Assembly (NCBI GenBank): GCA_958450365.1
Contig: CAUEEP010000886.1
Location: 641,501-705,500 of the forward strand
Direction: 5' to 3'
Source: Mesorhabditis belari
Lineage: Eukaryota; Nematoda; Chromadorea; Rhabditida; Rhabditidae
Length of the DNA stretch: 64,000 nucleotides
Of this stretch, positions 1 to 13,055 are shown in pieces; position 1 is the first letter of the stretch; every line of letters starts with the position of its first letter. Under the pieces are notes generated by a model that worked only from the letters and a program-made list of their open reading frames with translations, had not been told where the DNA came from and did no database searches. Both the position numbers and the translations under genes were made by a program.

Positions 1-185
1 TGCCAAATTTTTTGCGCAATTCGCCATAACTTTTTTTCTAAGTCGGTCAATCTTTATGATTTTGGTTTCATTTTGTAGATATCAACAAGTGCAACAAAAT
101 GACACTAAAATCATAAAGATTGGCCCACTTAGAAGAAGGTTATGGCGAGTTGGGCAATGATCCAGTTGCACAAAGTAACCATCCC
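1..185. mobile_element. MITE with long inverted arms, left end cut by the window
   Basis: Two arms of about 70 bp are inverted copies of each other: TTGCGCAATTCGCCATAACT and a CAATCTTTATGATTTTGG segment on the left, their complements at about 105-175 on the right. A second copy of the family lies at 48431-48629. The right end reads inward as GGTTACTTTG, close to the termini of the MULE at 21537-23788. The true left end is outside the window. Confidence 0.75.
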
Positions 186-497
186 TTAATTTTCATACTT
201 TTTTCTAGCCTTTCCAACCAATCATTCTAATGGACTCTTTGGATGACTACAATCCCCATTTCTTTATCATTTCGCCTGTTGATCCTAACCTATATTTACG
301 TCCCCAGGAAATTTAGATTTACATTGTTCTTATTGCCTCGAGAATTGCAACAATTACACTTTGTAGTTCTAGCAACAAATTCAGTTTCATTCAATTTGAT
401 TTGTTCTCCTCTTTCCATTTCTGTTCGTTATACGACCCTTTTTAATTTTTGAAATTTCCAGGTATTGTTGTGATCTCCCTCCATATAACCGGTCGTA

Positions 498-2382
<1,885 letters not shown>

Positions 2383-3590
2383 TTTGCTTCCGATCGCCAT
2401 TAACCTTCCACTTCCCTGCCGACACAGGTCTCAAGCCGCACAAACCTTGTTTCCAAAACTTTTCTTTGATAAAGCCATCCGGCCTTGATCCTTCAAAATT
2501 GTCTTCCACACAAACTGTTTTATTTGATTCCTTGTTCGGTGTACTGTTTTTTGTGTCGTCTCAGAATTATCCGTTTTTCTCTTGTGTATTGTTTTTCTGC
2601 GCTATTCTTAAGAAAAGGAAATCCCGTTGATATTTGTCTCCTCTTGTCTTTTGAATTGTATAAATTAATATTATTGCGCAATGGTGTGTGCCATGTAAAC
2701 AATTCAGAAAGGAATGCTGGACTAGAGATAATTTGTTTTTGTGAGCATCGATTAATTCCAAAGCATTGTTTTTACCACAAAAATGCATGCAGAGCGATAT
2801 TGTTTCATTGAGTTTGACTAAAAAATTTAAACTGATGATTTTTGTTTACGACTACTCAATTATGCCGTAGTATTTTCAATTCCATCGGAAAATCCTTGGG
2901 CTGTTCGAAAAGAAATGAATTGATACAGTTGCACAAGACCAAGAATTTTCGATGACAAAGCATGTTGATTCCAAATTCATGGTAGATTTTTTTGAAAATT
3001 TTGAAAAATAAATGTGTCTATCCATGAGTTTCCCCACCAGTTTCCCTTGCCTGTTCCTCGTGTTTTCGTTTGTGTCGCGAGAATTTCGGGGCACATCCAT
3101 ACACAATCCAAAACGCTTTCCTCAAAATGAAACAGATTTACAAACTTTCACCAAACCCTTAATCTATTTCTCCCTTTTTTCTTGATCGTACTACATACTT
3201 CCGCTTTTCAAATTTCTTCCCACTTTTTCTTGTGGGTTTTTCTATTTCGTTCCCCGTCTCTTCATTCTACGGCATCTTCTCGTTGCCCCGTATATTTTAA
3301 AAGATGAAACGGACACAACCAAGCAAAAGTACCAATAAATGCAGAGTGAAATTTGTGAAAATTACATGTGCCTCATTTTCATGAAAATTGGTTTATTGCT
3401 TATTTCTGTCTGTCACAATTTGTCCTTACTAGCGCAATGCTTGATACGCTCTTGAATATCGTGAGTTTTTATTTTACTGCAAAAAAACAAAAACAAGGTA
3501 CCAAAAACTAAATTCAAGAACAACCATAGTTTTATTCCCATTGGAAAGCGCTCAAAATATAGAATCGTTAAAGACAACAAAAATTAACCT
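2383..3590. other. Calmodulin 3' flank, no further gene seen
   Basis: AT-rich sequence with AATAAA at 3007-3012 and again at 3334-3339, either of which could be the poly(A) signal of a long calmodulin 3' UTR. Short frames on both strands resemble no family I know. The minus-strand kinase remnant ends at 3591, so the two genes converge here. Confidence 0.5.
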
Positions 3591-4595
3591 TTAAACGGAA
3601 TTAAAAAAATCACGTAGAAGCTCTCGTAGTGATGGACGACATACCGGTAAAATCTAAAGCAACTTTATAAAGTTAACAAAATTTTTGCCAAACCTTGAGT
3701 GTTTCGATGATAAGCTTGTGTACTATTTCTTCTTCATCTGATCGCGGTATTCCCAAGTAACGAATGAGGTCGATCTCCGGTCCATAATGAATTGCTTTAA
3801 GGCCATCGATCATTGCTTGTTGAGGAATTGGTAGGTCACAATTGGTCGTGTAGATTGCGTCATAATCGGGCGTACCCATCTTTGCTCGTTTCTCTGGTGG
3901 TGGGTCTAACTCATCCGAATCAACTGGTTTCACATTTCGGCGATAATATTCGAAGAGCATTGTAGATGGAATGCTGCGTTGAAACAACCATTGTAGTATC
4001 ACAAGGTGCTCTTCCAGACCGTTATGCTAAAGATCAATAGTAACGTCTAAGCGCAAATATACCTGAAACAACGGCCATCCTCGATAAATTTCAAATATTG
4101 TGCATCCTAATGCCCAGACATCAATTTTTTCCGTTAACGCAAGTCCTAAACATTGTTTAGTAATTAATTTAAAACGTATAACTTACTCATAGTTTGGTAC
4201 CAATTAGTAGCTGGTTCACATTCTCCATAGCTTTACGATGATCAAGTGAAACAGCACTTCCCAAGTCGATTACCACGATTTCAAGAGGAAAATTGGTACT
4301 TTGCAAATATCTTTGATCCTAAAACAAGGCTTAAAGAGCAAAATTTTTTATAATTCTTGCTTTGAGCAATATGTTTTCCGGTTTGATATCACCATGCAAA
4401 TACTTCACTTCAGAGTGCATGAAATCGATTGCTTGCAAAAACATGCGCATCATTTCTAGAATGTGATCTGGAGAAATCGTTCGATTTGTTTCTCTCTAAA
4501 ACTAGTTCGGCTAAACTGGCGAATGTTGGAATGGCTGGAAAACGGGTTTTTTCGACAAATTTAATTATATAGTGTTTTTTAGCTAAAACCTCAAA
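3591..4595 (-). pseudogene. Protein kinase remnant (CMGC-like), frameshifted
   Basis: Reading down the minus strand, pieces of a Ser/Thr kinase catalytic domain appear in order: HYIIKFVEKTRF with LAELVLER (N-lobe end and hinge), RTISPDHILEMMRMFLQAID, the catalytic loop HGDIKPENILLKA, the metal-binding motif as DLGSA, YGECEPATNWYQTM (activation segment), IDVWALGCTIFEI, GWPLFQ, a long insert with DELDPPPEKRAK, and a final exon RPSLRELLRDFFNSV then stop at 3591-3593. HGDIKPEN and DLGSA point to the CLK/DYRK/HIPK side of the kinome. Two places change frame without a credible intron, near 4495 and near 4230, and the Gly-loop and VAIK lysine are not found upstream. The 5' end overlaps the opposite-strand phosphatase remnant, so one or both are truncated. 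The exact subfamily is unknown to me. Confidence 0.7.
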
Positions 4596-5464
4596 AATTG
4601 TATCATGCTCATATTGGCCTACAAGGTAAAAGATTGCATAAACGTATAAAATTTATCCGATATTTAGACGTTTTACCCGAATGATTTGTATCTATTGCGA
4701 GGAAATCACCAGGGTGCCAGAGTCAACAAACACTATGGTTTCTACGAAGACTGCTTGAAGCTTGGAGCAAAGGGGGAATATGTTTGGGCATTGTTTCAGG
4801 TTTTTAGTGTTTGATTCAATTTATTTACATTCTTATTTAGAAAGTCTTCAACTTGATGCCCATTTGCGCTCTCGTTGGAACGAAGATTTTGTGTATGCCT
4901 CTCCCCGAAATGGAAACTCTCGACAAAATTCGGGAAATCAAGGTAATATTTTCTATTTTTTAATCTTACAAATTTTATTTTTAGAAACCGTTGTGCAATC
5001 CATTCCACGGTGTAAGCCTATCCAGCTACTTGTCATCCGGGATGGAGGCCATCGAAATCGGAAGTGGAATAATGTTTGGGCTGAAGTAAGTATCTATCAT
5101 TTGGTGCTGGTATCAATTTGTATTTTAGGCCATCAATAATTTGTGCGAGAATTGGAACGTCGATATCATCGCGCCGAGCTCATCAAGTGTGTTATGACGG
5201 TTTCTCAACGTATGGCGGATGAATCATCACTCTTTTCGCGGCTCCTAGTTATTGCAATTCGGTAAGAAATCCTTTCTTGACTCAAGAGTTTTTTTGTTTA
5301 GTTCGTCAACGCAGGCGCCATTTTGCACGTGTCGACGGAATTGGAATGTCAAATTATCGCCCTCATGCCTGATGTGGTATGTATTTTAGAGAAAAAAAAA
5401 TAGGTAAACAGAAACTTGTTTTTAGAAGAATGCAACCGAAAGAGTGCAGAATGGAAAGTTGTGA
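4590..5464 (+). pseudogene. PP1-type Ser/Thr phosphatase remnant, catalytic His loop lost
   Basis: The reading starts with NLKNCIMLILAYK, donor at 4626, then [14 protein letters not shown] and [11 protein letters not shown], matching the PP1 stretch LLLAYK..FFLLRGNHE..YGFYDEC. It continues NLMPICALVGTKILCM, where PP1 has CMHGGLSP, but here the HGGLS residues are absent and the reading goes straight to PLPEMETLDKIREI. Later parts are WAEAINNLCENWNVDIIA, RAHQVCYDGFSTYGG, an in-frame TGA, then IITLFAAPSYCNSFVNAGA and the end at 5462-5464. The RAHQV segment is one base out of frame with the part before it. The GDxVDRG metal-binding exon is also missing. Lost HGG loop, stop and frameshift make an active phosphatase impossible. 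It sits head to head with the kinase remnant. Confidence 0.8.
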
Positions 5465-5580
5465 ACTGAAGCCCTCGACAAATGAAAAGCCTGGATGAAA
5501 AAGCGAAACAAACCATTTATACGTCACACTTTATACTTGTGTTTATTTATGTGTGATGTACTTATTCGTGAATTTAGATC

Positions 5581-5586
5581 AATAAA
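5581..5586 (+). terminator. AATAAA poly(A) signal after phosphatase remnant
   Basis: AATAAA lies about 115 bp after the phosphatase remnant's last stop, a normal distance for a worm 3' UTR. Confidence 0.5.
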
Positions 5587-5970
5587 GGGATGTATCAACC
5601 ATTTTGAACCATTATAGATACAGCAATTTAACATTCTTGAAAAATTACCATGTGAACTGCTTAATATTTGAATGTAAACCTATTACATACTTTGTAACCA
5701 AGCATCCCAAAAACCCAATCCTATTCATTTATTCTCTACTCGATTTCCTGGCTGGCCATTTCTTATTGTTCCATTTCTTATTGTATTTACTTCATGTTGA
5801 AATCCTCGATCAATGGTTAATTTTTGAGGTGAAACTTATTGAGATTACCCATTTAGCAATTCCATTTCGAAGGTTTTCCGTATCATCAAGAGTTCTGAAG
5901 GTTGTTATCTACTTGTTTCTTGTATTCACTTCTTTTAATATTTCTCTTGCAACTTTCATTTTTATTTCAG

Positions 5971-7878
5971 GCAACTCCGACTTATTTGATAGATCCTTGC
6001 TGCAATCCGTCCAATCCACTTGTCATCGAGCGAGCTGCAATCACTGAAGCCGCAGATGGAATCGAAGTAATCGTTTTGATTATCTTTAAACAATTTATGG
6101 TATGATTACAGGGTTTCATCAAACACACTTTATGCCAACGATCGCACCCGCTTTCTGATTTGACGGACATCAATGTTTACCTGAAGATGGAACAGACACA
6201 AGTTGATTCTTGGCTCGATTTTGCTTAATTTGAGATTTTAGACAACTGGAAGCTTTAAAGAACGAGGCGCTCGATGGGCTTTAATGAATCTTACAGAAAG
6301 CGAGCGAAAGAAAGGAGTAAGATTTGTGGTGTCTGCTGAATTTTCTTCGTTTTAGGTTTATGCTGCCTCAGCTGGTAATCACGCACAAGCACTCTGCATG
6401 CATGGAAAACAATTGGGTATCCCCGTTACGGTAAGTAAAATGTTTAAATAGTTGATATGCTTTGATTAGGTGGTAATGCCTCGACATGCACCAATTAAAA
6501 AGATTGCTCATTGCAAGAAGTTGGGAGGAAACGTCATTGTTCAGGTAGAAGCGCTTTTTTTGTATCTTTTCACGTGAGTTTTAGGGGAAAAACCTATCTG
6601 AAAGCCGGCTAATTGCATTGGGCAAAAGCTTAGATGAAGGTGGAAAGTACATTAATGGGTGAGTGTTTTTAATTTCGTATACAAGCCAGCAATGTTTAGC
6701 TATGATCATAAGGATGTTATTGCTGGCGCTGGAACGGTTGGCTTGGAAATAATTGAACAGGTAATAGTCGTTTGATATTTGAGATTACTTTGTGATTAGG
6801 TTCCTGACGTTGATGCTGTAGTTTTGCCGGCAGGTGGTGGAGGACTTGTTGCAGGAGTGGCTACTGCTATCAAAGGATTACGTCCCGATGTGAAAATTAT
6901 CTCCGTTGAAGCTGATCGTTGTCCATCATTCAAGGTTCAAGGAACCCTAAAATGTTTACTTATAAGGGGTTATTTAGAATGCTCTTCAAGTTGGTCATCC
7001 AATCGAAACCTCCGTTTTACCGACTCTCGCCGATGGCTTAGCTGTACCTGTAATCGGTGTTAATGCTTTTGCTACAGCTAAAGGTTAGTTTTGACTTTTA
7101 TAATAGTTCGACCTAATATATACTATTCTTAGACAAAGTTGATGATGCGATAGTTGTCGATGAAAAAGCGATCGGTTTGGCCATCTTGCGCCTTGTTGAA
7201 TTGGAAAAGGTTTGTTTTCTTCAGTAAATGTTTAATAGGAAGCTTACAGATTGTGATCGAAGGGGCTGGAGCTTGTGGAGTCGGAGCATTGTTGTTAGGG
7301 AAACTCAATCAATTTAAAGGGAAAAAGGTTTGATTTGTGGGTATTTGTTTGCAAAACCTGTCATTAAGGTGGTGACTGTGCTTAGTGGAGGCAATATCGA
7401 TACAACCCAATTGGGGCGCGTAATGGAACGAGGTTTTTTTTCTGGTTTGTTGTTTTGTTGAATCCATTTTCTTTTCAAGGAATGGCTTGGGATAATCGTC
7501 TTGTGCGCTTCAAGGTTTTTAAATAGCTATTTTACATTTATTTCTTATTTTTAGGTGAATGTATCAGATCGTCCTGGTGGGATCTCTGAACTGACGAATA
7601 TCATTGCCGAGAATGGCGCTTCAATTAAGGACATTTTTCTGGTAAAACTTTTTTGTAGAAGCTTCAGGTAGTAGAATGTAGGAACGTTCTTGGACTCGTT
7701 CTGATGTATTTACTGTGCGAGTGAAAATTGTGGCCGAAACGCGTGACATTGATCATGCTCGAGAATTGAATTATGCTCTACAGAAACGGTAAAAATAAAA
7801 CGGGTTTCCCATTGAATTCTTTCTTTTTACAGATATGCCCAAGATTGTCTTTTCCATCTATTCCCTGAAATTTCCTGA
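5971..7878 (+). CDS. PLP-dependent serine/threonine dehydratase with ACT domain
   Basis: Fold-type II PLP enzyme expected to deaminate L-serine or L-threonine to a 2-oxo acid and ammonia. About a dozen short exons join in phase. They give DGIEGFIKHTLCQRSHPLSD, the PLP lysine motif TTGSFKERGA, AASAGNHAQALC, VVMPRHAPIKKI, the phosphate-binding loop LPAGGGGLVAGVA, VVTVLSGGNIDTTQLGR, then a C-terminal regulatory segment FKVNVSDRPGGISELTNIIA..GASIKDIFLERSW typical of an ACT domain. The stop is at 7876-7878. The first firm exon starts at 5971 (ATPTYLIDPCCNP); an upstream exon carrying the start Met must exist within 5600-5930, but I cannot choose it (RRFSVSSRVLK just before the 5' donor is one option). 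The ACT domain suggests allosteric control by an amino acid. Serine racemase is a relative but normally lacks the ACT tail. No lesion seen. Confidence 0.9.
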
Positions 7879-7998
7879 ACTCCCTGAACTCGCATTGTTA
7901 AGGTGACAATATAAATATTTATGCTTATTCCCATTGTTTCGAAACACTATTTGACCAATCCAAATTTGTCGTGGAAATCGGTCTACTCTTTTCAAGTT

Positions 7999-10900
7999 CT
8001 ATAAAATGGTTTTGGGGTTTTTATTTTTCGGAATCAAACCTTGTTCTAATTCAATTTTCCGAAGATCTCGTTTTGTTGTTAAAACTGATGCGAAAAATAG
8101 TATTGTTGCTAGACCTATAGAAAATGATTTTTAAAGAATTAAAGGAATAGTGTTTCACCCAAAACTCCAACAGGAAAATAGAAAGCTTTGACGAGAGAAT
8201 CGAAATGATCTGATGGTGTTGACCCTTTTCGTACTCCATCCGATATCTGTTTTGAATTCATTAATTTTGAAAATTGATCGTTCACTTACAGCTCCAACAA
8301 TGTATGGACCAGTAGCATCACCGAGTATTGATGAAACAAGAGTTTGCCATGAATTTGCCGTGTTTCTTCGACTCGGAGCAATCACTGACTAAAAACGAAT
8401 TTCTTCCTAGCAGACTTATTTATCGATCAGTTTGGTACTTTGTGAGTTGGGGGGGCACCTATATTTTTGATTTTTTCACGTTTATTTCACTTTTCTAGGG
8501 ATAATCGAGGGTGCTGAGCACGAATTTGTCACTTTTAACATAGGTTTTCAGAAACCGCCATTTCGACACGTTGAAAATTACACTTTTTCTGCACTTTAAA
8601 TGCAACGATTTGTGTACTCAAGCTATCGACTTCTGAGTGGCTTTTGTGGCTGAGTATAAGCAAATTTTAACCTTTTTTGTACAACTCACCAACTGTAAAT
8701 CGATCACTACGGCTAAATTGCAACAAGCGGCGGTAATACCGATGAAAAAGAGAACCTATAAGTGTTCATTGAAATTGGTCATCTCTTTTACTTACATAAG
8801 CAATTGCCAAATGATCCTTTGCCAGTGGAAAGCCGACGGCCATTGTCGGAATGCAAATGAGCGCACCGCTAAACTTTTTTGATTGTGCCTAGTGATTGTG
8901 GGTCATTTGACACGTGTTTCGCCCCCCTTTGCCATTGGCAATCTAACTTTGAGCTCAAATAGCTTGGTGCTACGCTGTCCAATTTAAATAGTTTTTGTAC
9001 TAATCGACAGAGAAAGACTTGGCGCATCTAATAATATCAAGAATATTTAAATTCGACAGCCCAACACAAAGATATTTGAGCTCAAAGTTAGATTGCCAAT
9101 GGCAAAAGGACAGGGTGCATATCAAATGTCCGATAACCTGCCTAGTAGGGAAACTCTGAAATTTTAGACTTTTCGCATCGAATCACTCACATCGTGCAAA
9201 CCCATGCATCGGCGCTTTGCGTTTTGAGCCGTCGAAATGGTCCCTTGCCTATTTTGAGCCACTAAAATAGCAATTATTCTATTGCAATGTAAATGATTTT
9301 AATTTAGAATTCGAATTGTTATTACTCACGTGAGCTATCAATGACCCCATCACGACACCGAAAAGTCCCGAAACTAATGTTATCGCTCCGGTAACCAATG
9401 TGATACTAAACACCAAATTGTCCATGAAAAAAGGGTTATTCTTTTTCTTTTACTTGTCTTTTTCATTGTCCGTCAAATCTTCAGTCTTGCTTAGATTCAA
9501 TTTTGAGGCTTTTCCATGTTCGATCAATGTGGGAGCCCACCTGAAATCATTAAACTAGTAAGAGTTTCTCAATTTTCTTTACCATTCGAGAGAACCCGTC
9601 AAGAACATCACACAGGTTAGCCCGAGAGTTGACAAAATATAGGTTGGACTGAAAAAAGTGGTTGGAGATACCGTTATTCTTTTTTATAGATAGCTTGTGG
9701 CAAACTAGCAAATCAGAACTATGTAAAGCCGTTAGCCTATCAGATCCATCAAAAAATAGCCACTAACAGTACCAGACTGGATAGTAGATCCAAAATTTTG
9801 TCGGTTAGTAGCAGAATATTGTACCATTAGTATTAGACCAGGACCCGTATATTCCGTTGCAGGAAAATTTACGGCAAAAAAAATGATTTACTTTAGCGAC
9901 TACGCCACTGTACGTCATTATGAGGCGCGATACTATTACAGGTATTATGATAGGCAAAAATGTAATTGCCGTGGATTTTGCTTGCAAAAATTATGTTATT
10001 CGATACAAAGAAATGTGCTGAACACGAATCTGAAAGAATTTTTCAAATCCGTCTCACAGATTTTTTTAAAATTGCGAAAAATCGATAAAACACAATTTTT
10101 ACAATAAAAACTAAAAATGACCTCTTTTTCAGGGGTTAATTCTCGGTGCTGATGGGAAACCACAAAATTCTGGCCGACAATTTTTATGAACAAGGATCTT
10201 GCGCACATTTTGAGACCAAAAACATACGGATTGGCCAACTCTGAAGAAACTTCCAACACTTTGAATCTGGTTCAATTTTTAAAAATCCCGTCTCGTTTTT
10301 TCTTCGAGTAAAGTTAGCAATCAGCACTGTACAGCTTTGATTTAAAAGCCATAGAAAAATGCGTACGATAGCCCGTTCACTTACACAACAACAATTTTGA
10401 GGCAATCTTGCCAGAATGTTTGCCCTCTTCTCGTCGTTTCATTTTCTTGTTGTCGACGCGGTTCACGAAGGAAAATAATCACCAAAAGGGCGATGAAAAC
10501 ACCTGAAATTGACTATTTAATCTCGTTTCCAATCTTTAAATACAATTTTGTGTTGCATTTCATAATTTTTTTTTCAAAAATCACCCAACATCGCCGTGAA
10601 TCGAATACCCCATTGCCAATGTCCAAGCGCCGATCCAATGTGACTTCCGCTCAAAAAACCAAGTCCACTGAAAATTTGGCATCATAGACTCTCATCAGAC
10701 TTTTCACTCTTGATCCCAGCCATTTGTTTTTTCACGGTCTTTTCGAGTTTCGCCGACAAATATTTACCTTCCAATGGGAATCATGAAGAAAAACATCATC
10801 AACGCCATCGATCGCTTTGTACCCGAGTAGAGATCAGCTAAAATATACGGACATTATAACCGAAACCTTTACTTTCTAGTGCACTGTCTAGACATTGTAA

Positions 10901-11727
10901 GCGTTCGTGCACAAAGATATCAATTGATACCGATTATGGTGGGCGCCAAAACGGTGCATGAAGATTGTCCGATTCCCGAGAGACCCCGAGAAACAAGGAA
11001 TAGAGCCCATAACTGAATATCGAATTTGTAAATCGTAAGTGAAAATCTACATTCTTCGGTATCAACGATGAAGCCACGACAAGACCAATCCAAAGGGAAA
11101 TGCAAACAGAAAGAAGCCATTTTCTCGATGCTCTGGATTTGAATTTCAAATCATTTATCAATTTTTGTTCCAATTCACCGACCTGTCCCCCAAATAGCCG
11201 AAAAGTGGGGTGAAAATGAAGAAAAACCCGAAATAGACAGTTTGCACTAAACCGCCTTGCGAATCGTTTACATCATAGTAGTCTTGGATATCTTTTAGGA
11301 CACCTAAAAAGAGCTTTTAATTCGTTATTTACCGATCTATTCAGTTATTTTTTGTCTTAAAAATAATTCAGTGATTCACTAAGTATTTGGGAAAAGTTAT
11401 TTATTAGAGCGTAGACATGATTCGTTTCATGATTCACCATATTTTTGGTGAAGACTTGAAGAAATTTGAAAACAAAATCGAAACGTCAACACTGGGAGGA
11501 CAGTTTAAAATTCGAAACTCTTCGAAGTTTATTAACGATTCAGAAATCTACTGTAGTCTTTTTCTATTTTGTGCCCCATTTCCAAACAAAATAGTTTTAA
11601 TTTCATCAATTCCCCATTTCCTTACTCATGCCGAACTCTAAAACGAACTTGCCACCGCCAATCTGTCCATATAGAGCGCCATCTCGACCAAACACAGAAT
11701 GAATACATAGAATAATTTCCAACTCAT
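7999..11727 (-). CDS. Spinster-like MFS transporter (minus-strand array member)
   Basis: Spinster/Spns proteins are 12-helix major facilitator transporters of late endosomes and lysosomes (sphingolipid, lysophospholipid or sugar export). About 15 exons on the minus strand give a near-complete protein: MSWKLFYVFILCLVEMALYM with DRLAVAS (helix 1), VLKDIQDYYDVNDSQGGLVQ, PLFGYLGDRASRKW (the MFS A-loop), RGLSGIGQSSCTVLAPTIIG, ADLYSGTKRSMALMM, IGSALGHWQWGIRFTAMLG, IFLREPRRQQENE, YILSTLGLTCVMFLTGSLEW, ALICIPTMAVGFPLAKDHLA, RRNTANSWQTLVSSILGDAT, GVLGLATILFFASVLTTKRD, stop at 7999-8001. One lesion stands out: before DNLVFSITLV the acceptor reads TTTTTTCAT instead of TTTTTTCAG (about 9430). Introns hold MITEs and repeat insertions at 8890-9145 and 9660-10335. 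Parts are copied at 20190-21110, 23840-23940 and 33790-34000. Whether it is still functional depends on that splice site. Confidence 0.82.
8440..8610. repeat. Dispersed repeat with G-run (TGGTACTTTGTGAGTTGG)
   Basis: TGGTACTTTGTGAGTTGGGG and the following 150 bp, including GGTGCTGAGCACGAATTTGT and CATTTCGACACGTTGAAAAT, recur in the opposite orientation at about 55410-55585. It lies within an intron of the minus-strand spinster gene. Confidence 0.7.
8890..9145. mobile_element. MITE family with TTGCCATTGGCAATCTAACT arms
   Basis: Inverted arms carry TTTGCCATTGGCAATCTAAC and TTTGAGCTCAAAT, with TTTAAATAGT and CTTGGCGCATCTAA in the middle. A second copy lies at 21330-21530 in the opposite orientation. 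It sits in a spinster intron between the exons coding ADAWVCTM and ALICIPTM. Confidence 0.8.
9660..10335. repeat. Composite repeat insertion in spinster intron
   Basis: Between the spinster exons for QDCLKIVVV and PTYILSTLG lies about 680 bp of non-spinster sequence. It includes GCGATACTATTACAGGTATT near 9930, a fragment of the family at 54891-55641 and 58425-59055, and a stretch near 10010-10110 (CTGAAAGAATTTTTCAAATC) whose complement resembles sequence near 60460 and 33690. Confidence 0.65.
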
Positions 11728-11729
11728 GA

Positions 11730-12060
11730 TGAACACAAAGAAAAATCAAATAGCGGGATACAGAAGCACTTCCGGAATGGACGCAATCAATTTCACAAAA
11801 TATCTAACCCATCGGCTTATCCAGGACAAAAAAACCCCACGATTAGTGTTTTGTGCCGTCACTGATAGGTATTCAATTCCTTTCTTTCAGTCGAAAACGG
11901 CGTGAAGTGAGTGGAAATTTGCTGTTTGGCTTATCTACGGCGATTCGGTCTCTCGTTTTTCTTTCTTTGTGATGGACTGACCTTTACGACTTGCTCCATC
12001 CTCGAACTTTCGCCGATCGAATTTGAGTTATTTGATCGCTTTGATCTTTTGCTCTGTGAA
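11730..12060. other. Segment without a clear gene, repeated later
   Basis: No convincing frame. The same sequence recurs, with small changes, at about 35850-36180, so it belongs to the ancestral duplicated block. Confidence 0.4.
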
Positions 12061-13055
12061 ATAATATGAAAAATTAGACAAAAGATTTATTTGAGATCCG
12101 CACGAAATCATAAAGTTTTAGTTCTTGTCCAATGCTCGATTCCCAGCCTGCCCCATAGCCCTAGATAAAAAATAATTCAGCTAACAAAATTGACTACCTT
12201 TACGCTGCTATTTGCTTCATGTTCCACGAGCGAAGCACTAAACCAAAATAATTGTTTTTTGAAAAGAAAAAAAAACTCACGGCCATTTGTAGGATGACGG
12301 TCTATCGACTTTGAGATTATGACCACTTTCCAAATAAAAACTAAAACCATTTTTAGAAAAGTTGAACGAAGAAAAGCCCACTTTGTGACTCTTTTGCAGT
12401 CAATGGCTTCAGGTGGAGGCGGGTTTACAGAATTCACGGACTAAATTTGTTAGGAGTATCAAAAAAGAGGCTTCTAGTAGTTACTAAATCAGCAACAACC
12501 CAAAGGTTGTTGCTGAATGGGGCGTGTGTGTTTTCCTCTGTTTTGGCTTTGCTGTGTCCGAGCGACTTGTTATCTGGTTGAATTTTGGCTGTCACAACCT
12601 CCACAGTAACCGGAGCCGCCGTTTTTGTCCCTAAAATTGATCAAGTAGACACAAAATGGATAAAAAGTACGGCACCATCATTCGCCGTCTTCAGATTTAC
12701 TGAGCAATCGAGCTTCTAGCTTTGCAAGAGATGGATTACTACTCTAAAATTACAAAGGAATTAACAAATACAAAGTTCTTAGTTCAAATAACATCCTTTA
12801 CGTGAAACTCAAGCAAAATAAAATTTGACCCCTCTATGTGCAGATCGAGATTTTGAGACGAATTGTCCGCCAATCGGCTTTGTAGAGGTTTTGTTAGTTC
12901 TCATGCAAACTAAAATATTCACAGTTAACGTTGATAAATCCGGTAACAAAAAGAAACAACTTACATATGAGTATGGTGAAAGTGAGCAAAAACCGACAAT
13001 GATTGTTCCGAGTATTGGCAGCAAGCGTAACAGAAAGAGAAAATCAACCATAGCC
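12060..13055 (-). other. Unidentified gene remnant with signal-peptide-like exon
   Basis: On the minus strand several segments look coding and have splice-like borders. The first, ending near 12965, reads MVDFLFLLRLLPILGTIIVG then FCSLSPYSY, like a signal peptide, followed by donor GTAAGTTG. Later segments are AAPVTVEVVTAKIQPDN, NSVNPPPPEAIDCKRVTKWA and EHEANSSVK then YGAGWESSIGQELKLYD. I recognise no family and cannot join all exons in phase. A second copy (24060-25060) has an extra Gln/Thr-rich segment and lacks the donor after a 6-bp deletion. A third (36240-36480) is truncated. The copies travel with the minus-strand spinster fragments, so this may be a neighbour gene carried along. Confidence 0.4.
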
